Shown here piece after piece: positions 38,068 through 45,827 of a stretch of DNA of 64,000 nt (the stretch's first letter is position 1; every line of letters starts with the position of its first letter). The translations under genes were made by a program, and so were the position numbers. The notes under the pieces were generated by a model that had not been told where the DNA came from, ran no database searches, and was given only the letters and a program-made list of their open reading frames with translations. Source of the stretch: an uncultured Burkholderiales bacterium. GTDB taxonomy: Bacteria > Pseudomonadota > Gammaproteobacteria > Burkholderiales > Burkholderiaceae_C. The stretch is from positions 620,001 through 684,000 of the forward strand of contig CAIZHQ010000016.1 of assembly GCA_903932865.1 (NCBI GenBank). The letters run 5' to 3'.

Positions 38068-38842
38068 GTTGTTCTTATTGTCACCCGCCAAATCTCTGGA
38101 CTACGAAACCCCCGCCGCGGGCGTGCCCCACACGCTGCCGCAGTTTGTGCCGCAATCGCAGGCCCTCATTGAGGTGCTGCGCCAAAAGTCACCCCAGCAA
38201 ATCGCCGAGCTGATGGACTTGTCGGACGCGCTGTCGGCCCTGAACGTGGCCCGCTACGAAGCCTGGACCCCCAAGTTCACCGCCAAAAATGCCAAGCAGG
38301 CCGTGCTGGCCTTCAATGGCGATGTTTACGAAGGCCTGGACGCCAAGACCCTGAGCGCCAAAGACCTGGACTGGGCGCAAACCCATGTGGGCATTTTGAG
38401 TGGCTTGTATGGCGTGCTGCGCCCACTGGACTGGATGCAGCCTTATCGGCTGGAAATGGGCACCGCGCTGAAAACCGACAAGGGCAGCAACCTGTACAAG
38501 TTTTGGGGGCCGCAAATTGCCGAGCACCTGAATGCGCAGCTGGCCAAAGACAAAACCCCGGTCATCGTCAACCTGGCCTCGCAGGAGTACTTCAAATCGG
38601 TGGACCGCAAAACCCTCAAGGCGCGGGTCATTGAATGCGTGTTTGAAGACTTCAAAGGCGGCAAATACAAAATCATCAGCTTCAACGCGAAGCGGGCGCG
38701 GGGCCTGATGGCGCGTTATGCCATCCAAAACCGCATCAGCCACCCCGAAGGCTTGCTGGGTTTTGACCTGGAAGGCTATGGCTACGAGGCCGCTGTCTCT
38801 GAACCCGACCGCCTGGTCTTTCGCCGCAAAGTGCAAGCATGA
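38066..38842 (+). CDS. yaaA: Peroxide stress protein YaaA
   Basis: 258-residue YaaA/DUF328 family DNA-binding protein that lowers free iron and limits peroxide damage. The N-terminal [49 protein letters not shown] and [20 protein letters not shown] are all family hallmarks. AAAGG lies 9 nt before ATG 38066; ATG 38057 is in frame but too close to that site. It overlaps queF by four bases. Confidence 0.96.
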   Translation: MLFLLSPAKSLDYETPAAGVPHTLPQFVPQSQALIEVLRQKSPQQIAELMDLSDALSALNVARYEAWTPKFTAKNAKQAVLAFNGDVYEGLDAKTLSAKDLDWAQTHVGILSGLYGVLRPLDWMQPYRLEMGTALKTDKGSNLYKFWGPQIAEHLNAQLAKDKTPVIVNLASQEYFKSVDRKTLKARVIECVFEDFKGGKYKIISFNAKRARGLMARYAIQNRISHPEGLLGFDLEGYGYEAAVSEPDRLVFRRKVQA

Positions 38843-39684
38843 ACTCCCCCGAACAATCGCAGCTGGGCAAGTCCAGCGCCTATGTCGACCAATACGACGC
38901 CAGCCTTCTGTTCCCCATCCCCCGCGCCACCAAACGGGCTGAGATCGGCGTCACCGGACAGCCCGTGTTTTTTGGGGCCGACATATGGACCGCGTTTGAG
39001 CTGTCCTGGCTCAACACCAAAGGCAAGCCGCAGGTGGCACTGGCGCACATCACCGTGCCCGCCGAAAGCACACACATTGTCGAGAGCAAGTCCTTCAAGC
39101 TGTATCTGAACAGTTTTAACAACACGCGTCTGGACAGCGCCGACGTGGTGCGCGACATGATTCGCCGTGACATCAGCGCGGCGATCTGGTACGGCGGCGC
39201 GGTGCAGGCCAGTGTGGGCGTGAAGCTGATTCTGCAAGAGCAGTTTGACGCGGAGCCGGTGCACGAGCTGGACGGTCTCAATCTCGACCGCATGGACATT
39301 GAGTGCACACGTTACGAGCCTGCGCCGGACCTGTTGAGCGCCAACGCCGAAGAACTGCCCGTTAGCGAAACCCTGGTCAGCCACTTGCTCAAAAGCAATT
39401 GCCTGGTCACCGGCCAGCCCGACTGGGGCAGCGTGCAGATCACCTACAGCGGCCCGCAGATTGAGCAAGCGGGTTTGCTGCAATACATCGTCAGCTTTCG
39501 CAACCACAACGAGTTCCATGAGCAATGCGTGGAGCGCATCTTCATGGACATCTGGACGCGCTGCAAACCTACCACCTTGACGGTGTACGCCCGCTACACC
39601 CGGCGCGGCGGCCTGGACATCAACCCCTGGCGCACCAGCGCACCGGGCAAGTTGCCACCCAACGTGCGCACGGCACGGCAGTGA
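38839..39684 (+). CDS. queF: NADPH-dependent 7-cyano-7-deazaguanine reductase QueF
   Basis: 281-residue bimodular QueF that reduces preQ0 to preQ1 for queuosine synthesis. NADPH/substrate motif [13 protein letters not shown], catalytic Cys in [12 protein letters not shown], the [10 protein letters not shown] segment and C-terminal [11 protein letters not shown] are all present. ATGA overlap couples it to yaaA. It marks the last core gene before the accessory island. Confidence 0.97.
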   Translation: MNSPEQSQLGKSSAYVDQYDASLLFPIPRATKRAEIGVTGQPVFFGADIWTAFELSWLNTKGKPQVALAHITVPAESTHIVESKSFKLYLNSFNNTRLDSADVVRDMIRRDISAAIWYGGAVQASVGVKLILQEQFDAEPVHELDGLNLDRMDIECTRYEPAPDLLSANAEELPVSETLVSHLLKSNCLVTGQPDWGSVQITYSGPQIEQAGLLQYIVSFRNHNEFHEQCVERIFMDIWTRCKPTTLTVYARYTRRGGLDINPWRTSAPGKLPPNVRTARQ

Positions 39685-39690
39685 ATCAGG

Positions 39691-40002
39691 TCAGCGGGGC
39701 CGCACCACCGACAATTGCAGTCCTGTGGCGTTCAACACAGCCAGCCAGGTTTTGAGTGTGGGGTTGCCGCGTGGACTGAGTGCCCGGTACAGGCTCTCGC
39801 GGGGCATGCCCGCTCTCTCGGCCACCGCTGACATGCCTTGCGCCTCGGCGATGTGCCGCAAAGCCGCCAACAAAGCTTGTTGCCCGCCGGGTTGATCTGC
39901 TTGATCCAGTGCAACAGCCAGGTACTCGTTGGCAAACTCAGGATCGGCTTTGAGCATCTCCACAACGGCTTCGTCATGCGGACGGCTGGTCACGATGGTC
40001 AT
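39691..40002 (-). CDS. higA: HigA-type antitoxin (putative addiction module antidote, HTH)
   Basis: 103-residue antitoxin of the TIGR02684 type. The C-terminal HTH reads GMSAVAERAGMPRESLYRALS followed by GNPTLKTWLAVLNATGLQL. It should neutralise the upstream RelE/ParE-fold toxin and repress their promoter. Toxin-first order with a four-base overlap (39999-40002) is typical of higBA. Confidence 0.92.
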   Translation of the reverse strand: MTIVTSRPHDEAVVEMLKADPEFANEYLAVALDQADQPGGQQALLAALRHIAEAQGMSAVAERAGMPRESLYRALSPRGNPTLKTWLAVLNATGLQLSVVRPR

Positions 40003-40328
40003 TTGAGCTTTCTCCTGTTTTGCCAGTCCATCCAGTAACGGTGGGCCTGTTCAATGTCCGTTTGCTGTTTTCGCTTGTCACCACCGACCAACAGCAAGAT
40101 CAAGCGCTGCCCGGCCTGTGCGTAGTAAATCCTGTACCCCGGTCCCCAATCAATTCGGGCCTCCCAAACGCCTTCGCCAACCGGTTTCACATCGCCAAAA
40201 TTGCCGCTGGCCATTCGGCCAACCCGAATCAAAATTCGGGCTCTGGCTTGTCGATCCGCCAGTGACATCAACCACAGTGCATACGGGTCATCGCCGTGCG
40301 CGGTCAGGTAATCACGAACTTCAAACAT
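39999..40328 (-). CDS. higB: RelE/ParE superfamily toxin (HigB-like, TIGR02683 type)
   Basis: 109-residue toxin. ARARILIRVGRMASGNFGDVK, VGEGVWEARIDWGPGYRIYY and LLLVGGDKRKQQTDI are the standard segments of this mRNA-interferase-like family. It forms a two-gene unit with the antitoxin downstream. A TATAAT lies only 4 nt upstream of the ATG. Confidence 0.92.
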   Translation of the reverse strand: MFEVRDYLTAHGDDPYALWLMSLADRQARARILIRVGRMASGNFGDVKPVGEGVWEARIDWGPGYRIYYAQAGQRLILLLVGGDKRKQQTDIEQAHRYWMDWQNRRKLK

Positions 40329-40332
40329 GTGA

Positions 40333-40338
40333 ATTATA
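40333..40338 (-). promoter_or_regulatory. Consensus -10 box immediately upstream of higB
   Basis: TATAAT on the minus strand (40338-40333) ends 4 nt before the higB ATG, so transcription would start at or next to the start codon, giving a leaderless mRNA. No good -35 was seen at 17 nt, so an activator or extended contacts may be needed, or the match may be fortuitous. Confidence 0.45.
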
Positions 40339-40413
40339 AGTTACAAGGCAATTCGACCGCATCACAAAGGCAGGCCGGCTGCCCATAAAATCAAATGGCG
40401 TGAGGATGCTTTC

Positions 40414-40698
40414 ATGATCAACTCCAATAAGCGTCTTGAAGTCAGCGAGTTTAGCGATACGAGTAATTTAATGAAATATAAAGTATCCATTAAAAAATCG
40501 ACAGCCTACTTGTCAGCCTTTCGCCCTAACGAGCTAGACCTTAACCCCTTGCGCACCAGCCCAACCCCCCAAGCTGAATCATTGGCCGTGAGCGTTAAAG
40601 GAGTTGGCGATGTGAGTGCCGCTCTGGCATTCCTGAGCCGTCAGGGTGGCCAAGCGCCTGACGAGCATGACGTGTTAACTTCCGACACCCGCGGCTGA
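40414..40698 (+). CDS. Small hypothetical protein
   Basis: 94-residue predicted protein with a reasonable ribosome site (GAGG 8 nt before the ATG). It is more AT-rich at its 5' end than the flanks. No domain was recognised. Residues ELDLNPLRTS resemble the QueF C-terminus (LDINPWRTS), and 25 of 30 bases match there, raising the possibility that it is partly built from a decayed queF fragment. It may not be a functional gene. Otherwise the 40329-40740 interval shows only the higB promoter region. Confidence 0.35.
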   Translation: MINSNKRLEVSEFSDTSNLMKYKVSIKKSTAYLSAFRPNELDLNPLRTSPTPQAESLAVSVKGVGDVSAALAFLSRQGGQAPDEHDVLTSDTRG

Positions 40699-40740
40699 AA
40701 GCGCTCTTTACTTGCTGGCCATCTCACCCCATTCCCCAAC

Positions 40741-41169
40741 ATGACCCCGACCCGCCGCCGCGTTCTTCAGGCCCTTTTGTACGAGGCCATTGCCATCGCC
40801 GTGGTCGGGCCCGTGTTGAGCCTGGCCTTTGACAAGTCGCACACCTCCACATTGGGCCTGGCGGTCGTTTTGTCGAGCATTGCACTGACGTGGAACTACG
40901 TCTTCAACGGGCTCTTTGAGCGCTGGGAGTCGCGCCAATCGGTGCGTGGCCGTTCCTTTGCCCGGCGGCTGGCCCACGGGGCGGGTTTTGAAGGCGGGCT
41001 GGTGGTCATTCTCTTGCCCGTCATGTCGCTGTGGCTGGACATTTCGATCACCGCTGCCTTGCTGGCCAACTTGGGCCTGCTGGCCTTCTTTTTCTTCTAC
41101 GCCATCGCGTTCACCTGGTGCTTTGACCGGGTCTTCGGCTTGCCCGCTTCTGCTCAGGTGGGCGATTAA
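40741..41169 (+). CDS. PACE family efflux protein (two BTP domains)
   Basis: 142-residue inner-membrane protein with four helices in two repeats: RRVLQALLYEAIAIAVVGP, and the second half GAGFEGGLVVILLPVMSLWL. The NYVFNGLFERWE and FFFYAIAFTWCFDRVFG ends are typical of the PACE family (AceI-like), exporters of chlorhexidine and other biocides or of polyamines. It lies between two toxin-antitoxin modules. Confidence 0.88.
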   Translation: MTPTRRRVLQALLYEAIAIAVVGPVLSLAFDKSHTSTLGLAVVLSSIALTWNYVFNGLFERWESRQSVRGRSFARRLAHGAGFEGGLVVILLPVMSLWLDISITAALLANLGLLAFFFFYAIAFTWCFDRVFGLPASAQVGD

Positions 41170-41211
41170 AACCGGGGCTGATGGCTAGGCAGTGAAGCAG
41201 GCCGCAAGGGT

Positions 41212-41529
41212 TTACTCCGCGAATACTTCCTGCAGCGTGGTCAGCGCTGCCGTCAAGGTCTTGGCGGACACTGCGCCCAGCCGCTTGACCAAACGCAGCT
41301 TGTCAACCGTCCGAAGCTGATCCAGCACGATCAAACCTTTGGTACCCGCATGGGTCACAGGCACCCGAAACGGCGCAGCAAACCCCTTGGAGGTCATGGG
41401 CGCCACCATGACGGTGCGCAGGTGGTCATTCAACTCTGCTGGGGACAGCACCACGCAGGGCCGCGACTTCTTGATTTCGCTGCCCACGGTCGGGTCCAGG
41501 TTCACCAGCCAAATGTCGCCGCGCTTCAC
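41212..41529 (-). CDS. mazF: MazF/PemK family toxin
   Basis: 105-residue endoribonuclease toxin. The N-terminal MKRGDIWLVNLDPTVGSEI, RPCVVLSPAELN, VMVAPMTS and KGLIVLDQLRTVDKLRL are the family blocks. It overlaps the antitoxin gene by four bases (41526-41529), in the usual antitoxin-first order. Confidence 0.95.
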   Translation of the reverse strand: MKRGDIWLVNLDPTVGSEIKKSRPCVVLSPAELNDHLRTVMVAPMTSKGFAAPFRVPVTHAGTKGLIVLDQLRTVDKLRLVKRLGAVSAKTLTAALTTLQEVFAE

Positions 41530-41780
41530 CAGCCCAACTCCTCATCGTCCAAGTTGCCGAACTCACCCATCACAAGCGCATCTTCGCCTTTGGAGGACAC
41601 GGCTGCAGCAGCCTGTGCCCAGCCAGCACGAACGGTCTTGGCGGGCTTGCGCAAGACGATGGAACCGTTTTCCACTTCGATGATCGCGGTCGCCTGTCCG
41701 TCCAGCCCGACTTGGGCCAGAAACGGCTTAGGCAACACCACGCCTTTGCTGTTGCCGATGTTCCGAATGGCAATTTCCAT
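41526..41780 (-). CDS. mazE: MazE-type AbrB/SpoVT antitoxin
   Basis: 84-residue antitoxin. The N-terminal swapped-hairpin DNA-binding domain reads IRNIGNSKGVVLPKPFL; the acidic C-terminal tail (GEFGNLDDEELGW) would wrap the MazF toxin. GGAGG lies upstream of the ATG. Repeated TTGYAACAATGTKA elements lie in its promoter region and are likely autoregulatory sites. Confidence 0.93.
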   Translation of the reverse strand: MEIAIRNIGNSKGVVLPKPFLAQVGLDGQATAIIEVENGSIVLRKPAKTVRAGWAQAAAAVSSKGEDALVMGEFGNLDDEELGW

Positions 41781-41793
41781 GATAATCCTCCAG

Positions 41794-41865
41794 TTGCAAC
41801 AATGTTAATCCATACGAAGTGGGCGGGCAAGACCCAAGGTTGTAACAATGTGACCACATCATTGT
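41794..41865. promoter_or_regulatory. Repeated operator-like elements between mazE and the helicase gene
   Basis: TTGCAACAATGTTA (41794-41807) and TTGTAACAATGTGA (41840-41853) are direct repeats differing at two positions, 46 bp apart. The second runs into an inverted repeat ACAATG-9 nt-CATTGT (41845-41865). They lie in the divergent region between mazE and the SF1 helicase gene, so MazE or MazEF may control both directions. Confidence 0.5.
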
Positions 41866-41886
41866 GACGAAAAAGTCCCTGTACCT

Positions 41887-43953
41887 TTGGCCGACCAAGA
41901 CCCCACCCCCACCGCACATCTCTCTGTTGAACACGAGCTGCGCCATGTGCGTGCGCTCATGCACCTTGAGCAACAGGAAGACCAGGCGCAGTTCAAGCTC
42001 AAAAACGCCAGTGCCAGCATCAAAGAGCGCCGTCGGCGTGGCCTGACTTGGTACCCCGTCACCATCACCCACGAAGACATCGGGTTTGGCGGCAAGGTTG
42101 TGCTGGAGCTGGAGCGCCCGGCGCATCGGCAAGACCTGCATTTGTTTCAGGTGGGGGCGGCGGCTGCGCTGTTCAGCAATGCGCCCGGCTATTCGGGCAC
42201 ACATTCGGCATCAGATCGACCCGTGGTGAGCGGCGTGGTCACCCGCGTGCGTCGCAACAAGTTGCTGTTGGCCACCACCAAAGAAGCGCTGCCCGACTGG
42301 GTGCTGGACGGCAGCAACCTCAACGGAAGCACATTAGGCATTGACCTCACCTTTGACGAGGTGAGCTACCGCGAGATGAACCAGGCCCTGAGCGCGGTCA
42401 TGGCTGCACACGGCAACCGCTTGGCCGAACTGCGCGACGTGCTGCTGGGTGCGAAGGCAGCCCGCTTTCGTGAGCCTCAAGCCGATGACCTGTTTTACCC
42501 CAGTGCGCTCAACGACTCGCAGCTGGCGGCGGTGCGCCATGTGGTCACGGCGCAAGACGTGGCCATCATCCACGGCCCGCCCGGCACGGGCAAAACCACC
42601 ACGCTGGTGCAAGCCATTTTGGAAACCATCCGGCGCGAGCGGCGCGTGCTGGTGTGCGCCCCCTCGAACACCGCCGTGGACCTGCTGACCGAAAAGCTGG
42701 CCGAGCGCGGCGTGAATGTCATCCGCCTGGGCAACCCCAGCCGCGTGTCGGACTTGTTGCTCCAGCACACGCTCGACGCCGGGGTGATGGCCCACGCCAG
42801 TTACGCCAAGATGCACGCCATGCGCCAAACCGCCGAGCAGCACCGCGAGACCGCCAGCGAACGTGTGCGCCACTTTGGTTTTGAAGAGCGACAGCGCCGC
42901 CAATGGCTGCGCGAAGAAGCCCGCACGTTGCGCCAAGCCGCCGACGATTTGGAACGCTTCATGACCGAAGACGTGCTCGAATCGGTGCAGGTCATCACCT
43001 GCACGCTGGTGGGCGCCAGCCACCGCCACATTCGCCACCTGGGCTTTGAGACCGTCTTCATCGACGAAGCCGCCCAGGCCTTGGAGCCGGGTTGCTGGAT
43101 TCCGATTGCCAAGGGCCAGCGCCTGGTGTTGGCGGGCGACCACCACCAGCTGCCGCCCACTGTGAAAAGCGAAAAAGCCGCCCGCGAAGGCCTGCGCGAA
43201 ACCCTGTTTGAAAAGTGCATCCAGCGCCAACCCAACACGGCCCGCATGCTGAAGGTGCAATACCGCATGCACGCGCACATCATGGGCTTCAGCTCACAGA
43301 AGTTTTATGGCGGCCAACTGGTGGCGCACCCCAGCGTGCGCCACGCCGACTTGGCCGCTTATGATCCGCGCTTTAGTTACCCGCGCTTTGATGACCCACG
43401 TTTTACGCCCGACCTACCCGTGGAATTCATCGACACGGCGGGCTGCGGCTTTCAAGAACTGGCCATCCCCGAAAGCCGATCAACCGCCAACCCCGAAGAA
43501 GCCCACTTGCTGCTGGAGCGCCTGGCGCATCTGCTGGCCCAACTGTCGGAACCAGGCGAACCCACCGCCCCAGACCAACGCCCACTGACCATTGGCGTCA
43601 TCGCGCCGTACCGCGCCCAAATCAACTATTTGAAAGACGCCATCGAAGACAGCGAAGTGCTGAACGATTTGCTGCTGCAACGCAGGCTCAGCGTGGGCAC
43701 CGTCGATTCGTTTCAGGGCCAAGAGCGCGACATCATTGCCATCACCTTGACGCGCAGCAACCCCCAAGGCGAGATCGGCTTCCTGTCCGACATCCGCCGC
43801 ATGAACGTGGGCATGACCCGCGCACGGCGCAAGCTGCTGCTGGTGGGCGATTCGTCCACGCTGTGCAGGCATCCGTTTTTTGGGGAGTTGTTGGCTTATG
43901 TGAAGGGGGTGGGGGGTTACCGTACGACGCATGAGATGGGCAAACAGACCTGA
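41887..43953 (+). CDS. SF1 helicase with AAA domain, UPF1/IGHMBP2-like
   Basis: 688-residue superfamily-1B helicase. An N-terminal beta-rich domain (about 50-150) precedes motif I HGPPGTGKTTT, motif Ia VCAPSNTAVD, motif II VFIDEAAQALEP, motif III LAGDHHQLPPT, motif V VGTVDSFQGQERD and motif VI NVGMTRARRKLLL. The likely activity is 5'-3' unwinding of DNA or RNA. The first available start is TTG 41887, because a stop lies in frame at 41851 and the next ATG is 25 codons on. It is divergent from mazEF; a short fragment of a second copy survives at 44334-44411. Confidence 0.9.
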   Translation: MADQDPTPTAHLSVEHELRHVRALMHLEQQEDQAQFKLKNASASIKERRRRGLTWYPVTITHEDIGFGGKVVLELERPAHRQDLHLFQVGAAAALFSNAPGYSGTHSASDRPVVSGVVTRVRRNKLLLATTKEALPDWVLDGSNLNGSTLGIDLTFDEVSYREMNQALSAVMAAHGNRLAELRDVLLGAKAARFREPQADDLFYPSALNDSQLAAVRHVVTAQDVAIIHGPPGTGKTTTLVQAILETIRRERRVLVCAPSNTAVDLLTEKLAERGVNVIRLGNPSRVSDLLLQHTLDAGVMAHASYAKMHAMRQTAEQHRETASERVRHFGFEERQRRQWLREEARTLRQAADDLERFMTEDVLESVQVITCTLVGASHRHIRHLGFETVFIDEAAQALEPGCWIPIAKGQRLVLAGDHHQLPPTVKSEKAAREGLRETLFEKCIQRQPNTARMLKVQYRMHAHIMGFSSQKFYGGQLVAHPSVRHADLAAYDPRFSYPRFDDPRFTPDLPVEFIDTAGCGFQELAIPESRSTANPEEAHLLLERLAHLLAQLSEPGEPTAPDQRPLTIGVIAPYRAQINYLKDAIEDSEVLNDLLLQRRLSVGTVDSFQGQERDIIAITLTRSNPQGEIGFLSDIRRMNVGMTRARRKLLLVGDSSTLCRHPFFGELLAYVKGVGGYRTTHEMGKQT

Positions 43954-44042
43954 CTCGGTGATGGCCAGTGCTGTGAAGTAGGCGCGTTAAGCTATCGGAT
44001 GGGAATTGCCTAAATGCAGATGAAACGCTTGGAGGAATCGAC

Positions 44043-44318
44043 GTGAAAAGCTTGAAAGACCTGAAAGCCGAACTGCTGGCAAACCCTGCCGTTCGCCAAG
44101 CCTATGACGCACAAGCGCCCGAGTTGGATCTGGCCCGTGAACTGATTGCAGCACGCACGAAAGCGGGCCTGTCACAAGGCGATGTGGCCGCACGCATGGG
44201 CACGACCCAAAGCGTGGTGGCACGCATCGAAAGTGGCAGGGGCACGCCATCCATGCGAACCGTCCAACGCTTTGCCAGTGCTGTGGGTGCGCGTGCTGTG
44301 GTGCGCAGGAGCCTTTGA
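44043..44318 (+). CDS. XRE-family HTH protein (HigA/antitoxin-like, orphan)
   Basis: 91-residue protein. A helical N-terminal segment LKAELLANPAVRQAYDAQ is followed by a Cro/C1-type HTH (AGLSQGDVAARMGTTQSVVARIESG). This is the usual layout of HigA antitoxins encoded after a HigB toxin, but no toxin gene is adjacent. The GTG start has GGAGG upstream. It sits between the helicase gene and a fragment of that same gene, which suggests it arrived or was rearranged with it. Confidence 0.85.
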   Translation: MKSLKDLKAELLANPAVRQAYDAQAPELDLARELIAARTKAGLSQGDVAARMGTTQSVVARIESGRGTPSMRTVQRFASAVGARAVVRRSL

Positions 44319-44333
44319 CGGCTGCATGACCAG

Positions 44334-44411
44334 CTGCTGCAACGCAGGCTCAGCGTGGGCACTGTCGATTCGTTTCAAGGCCAAGAGCGCGGCATCATTG
44401 CCGTCCAATGA
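44334..44411 (+). pseudogene. Remnant of a second SF1 helicase copy
   Basis: Bases 44333-44402 match 43671-43740 of the intact helicase gene at 67 of 70 positions. The fragment reads LLQRRLSVGTVDSFQGQERG in the same frame (motif V) before ending at a TGA. Two differences are silent and one changes Asp to Gly. Both ends are abrupt: the left lies next to the XRE gene and the right next to the KAP NTPase stop codon. It has no start or ribosome site and is a relic of duplication or recombination. Confidence 0.9.
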
Positions 44412-44413
44412 AG

Positions 44414-45769
44414 CTAGCTCACGTTGAACATACTCAGCTTCTGACAGAACATTTGAAGTAGCCTTTTTCGACCCGTGCCGTATTTCCAAAGTGTCTGCTC
44501 GAATTGCCTAATCGAATCGTTCTCATCAACTTCTTGGTACTCGGACTCGCTTAGCATTGAAAAACGGACCCAATCCAACAGCCAAATCAAGTGGTGCTTG
44601 TCTTCCTCTTCCTCGCTAAGTTCGCTAAATCCAAGTTGTACGCGCAGAGTCGCAAACGATATTTTCCCCAAAAGTAGATTTCCGAATAGGTTCGGGTTGA
44701 CGACCTTTACGACCGCGATGAAAACGATGATTGGAACGAGTCGAAGATGATTCTCTTCAGACGTGCTGTATATGATGGCCAAGTTGGTAAATACCTTTTC
44801 CAACTGTCTCAGCGAAAGATTGAAATGCTGAGCAAGAGGAGTTAAGCAATCAGCTATCAAACGATCATCGCCCCAGGTTGTGATCTCATGCAACTGAAGC
44901 AACTTCCTGATGTACAACTCGATATCGTTGCTGTATCGATCAGTCACTCTCTTTGGAATGGACGTTTCAACATTAATGAACTTTTGGAGATAGGTATGGG
45001 CATCAATATTGGCCCCGTATACGCTCCTAATTGCTTCCTCTAGTTGGAGTTTATTCATGACAAGAAGGAAGACAACGTTCTTCACGGAAAAGAGGTGCTT
45101 AATTTTCTCAAGAACCTCTAATGCAAAGGAGGGCCTGCATCTATCTAATTCATCGATAACGATAACAAACCGACCGCTGCTGTTATCCGTCAGGTTTGCA
45201 GGTAAGTCTGATAAAGACTCTCGAAATGATTGAATGAGTTCTGTCTCTTTACTGAGTGCGTTAAGGCGCTCTTTGACCAAGTCTGCGATTGTTTCCGAAG
45301 TATCAGCAGCAACTTCGTCACCTATTTCAGACAAGGCGTCAATGTCTGATTCCTTGATAATTCCCAGTGTCGCTGCTTTGATGCCGATCTTCGCTGTCCA
45401 TGAGAGCAGACGTACCCCGACTTTCTTGGCTTTATCCTTAAAATCCGAACTATTCTGAGCTTCGGCGGAGTGCAGATCTACATACGAAGTGATTGCGCTT
45501 GCAATTGAAATGAATGCATCCTCCGTGTAGTCATTTTGAAACGCATCAATGTAGATACTCGGAATGCCTTTTTCTTTCAGAAGGCCTTGCCACATCTTTA
45601 CGAATGTGGTTTTCCCCTCACCCCATTTGCCATCAAGCGAGATTACGAGTTCGTCCGTCGAGCGAGTGACCAAATTTGAGAGGGCATCTCCAAATTGTTG
45701 GCGTTTAAGTATGTCGTTTCCGAATCTATCTGAGTCTTCAACTAACAATGAGGGTGTTACAAGTTTCAT
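44414..45769 (-). CDS. KAP family P-loop NTPase
   Basis: 451-residue KAP NTPase. Walker A GKWGEGKTT is at 47-55 and Walker B FVIVIDELDRCRP at 201-213, the strongly conserved KAP signature. Hydrophobic segments between them (about 118-140) could be the family's inserted membrane helices but are weak. The C-terminal helical region is unassigned. The gene is visibly richer in A+T than its neighbours, suggesting recent transfer. It begins 58 nt downstream of the MmeI-like enzyme on the same strand. KAP proteins occur in several antiphage systems, so a defence role is likely but not shown. Confidence 0.88.
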   Translation of the reverse strand: MKLVTPSLLVEDSDRFGNDILKRQQFGDALSNLVTRSTDELVISLDGKWGEGKTTFVKMWQGLLKEKGIPSIYIDAFQNDYTEDAFISIASAITSYVDLHSAEAQNSSDFKDKAKKVGVRLLSWTAKIGIKAATLGIIKESDIDALSEIGDEVAADTSETIADLVKERLNALSKETELIQSFRESLSDLPANLTDNSSGRFVIVIDELDRCRPSFALEVLEKIKHLFSVKNVVFLLVMNKLQLEEAIRSVYGANIDAHTYLQKFINVETSIPKRVTDRYSNDIELYIRKLLQLHEITTWGDDRLIADCLTPLAQHFNLSLRQLEKVFTNLAIIYSTSEENHLRLVPIIVFIAVVKVVNPNLFGNLLLGKISFATLRVQLGFSELSEEEEDKHHLIWLLDWVRFSMLSESEYQEVDENDSIRQFEQTLWKYGTGRKRLLQMFCQKLSMFNVS

Positions 45770-45827
45770 GTGTGCCTAAAGTGGGTATAACAAAAATTAT
45801 GCGTAGAACTTGAAGGATAGCTACCAG

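Noticed and set aside
39685..44411. Chromosomal integron cassettes, suggested by several toxin-antitoxin units in a row
   Set aside because: No attC-like imperfect palindromes with matching GTTRRRY and RYYYAAC cores, and the genes face both directions; no integrase is present.
38839..45769. Qat-like defence system from queF plus the KAP NTPase
   Set aside because: Qat uses a QueC-like protein and a TatD-like nuclease next to its ATPase; this queF is an ordinary preQ0 reductase 5 kb away and coupled to yaaA.
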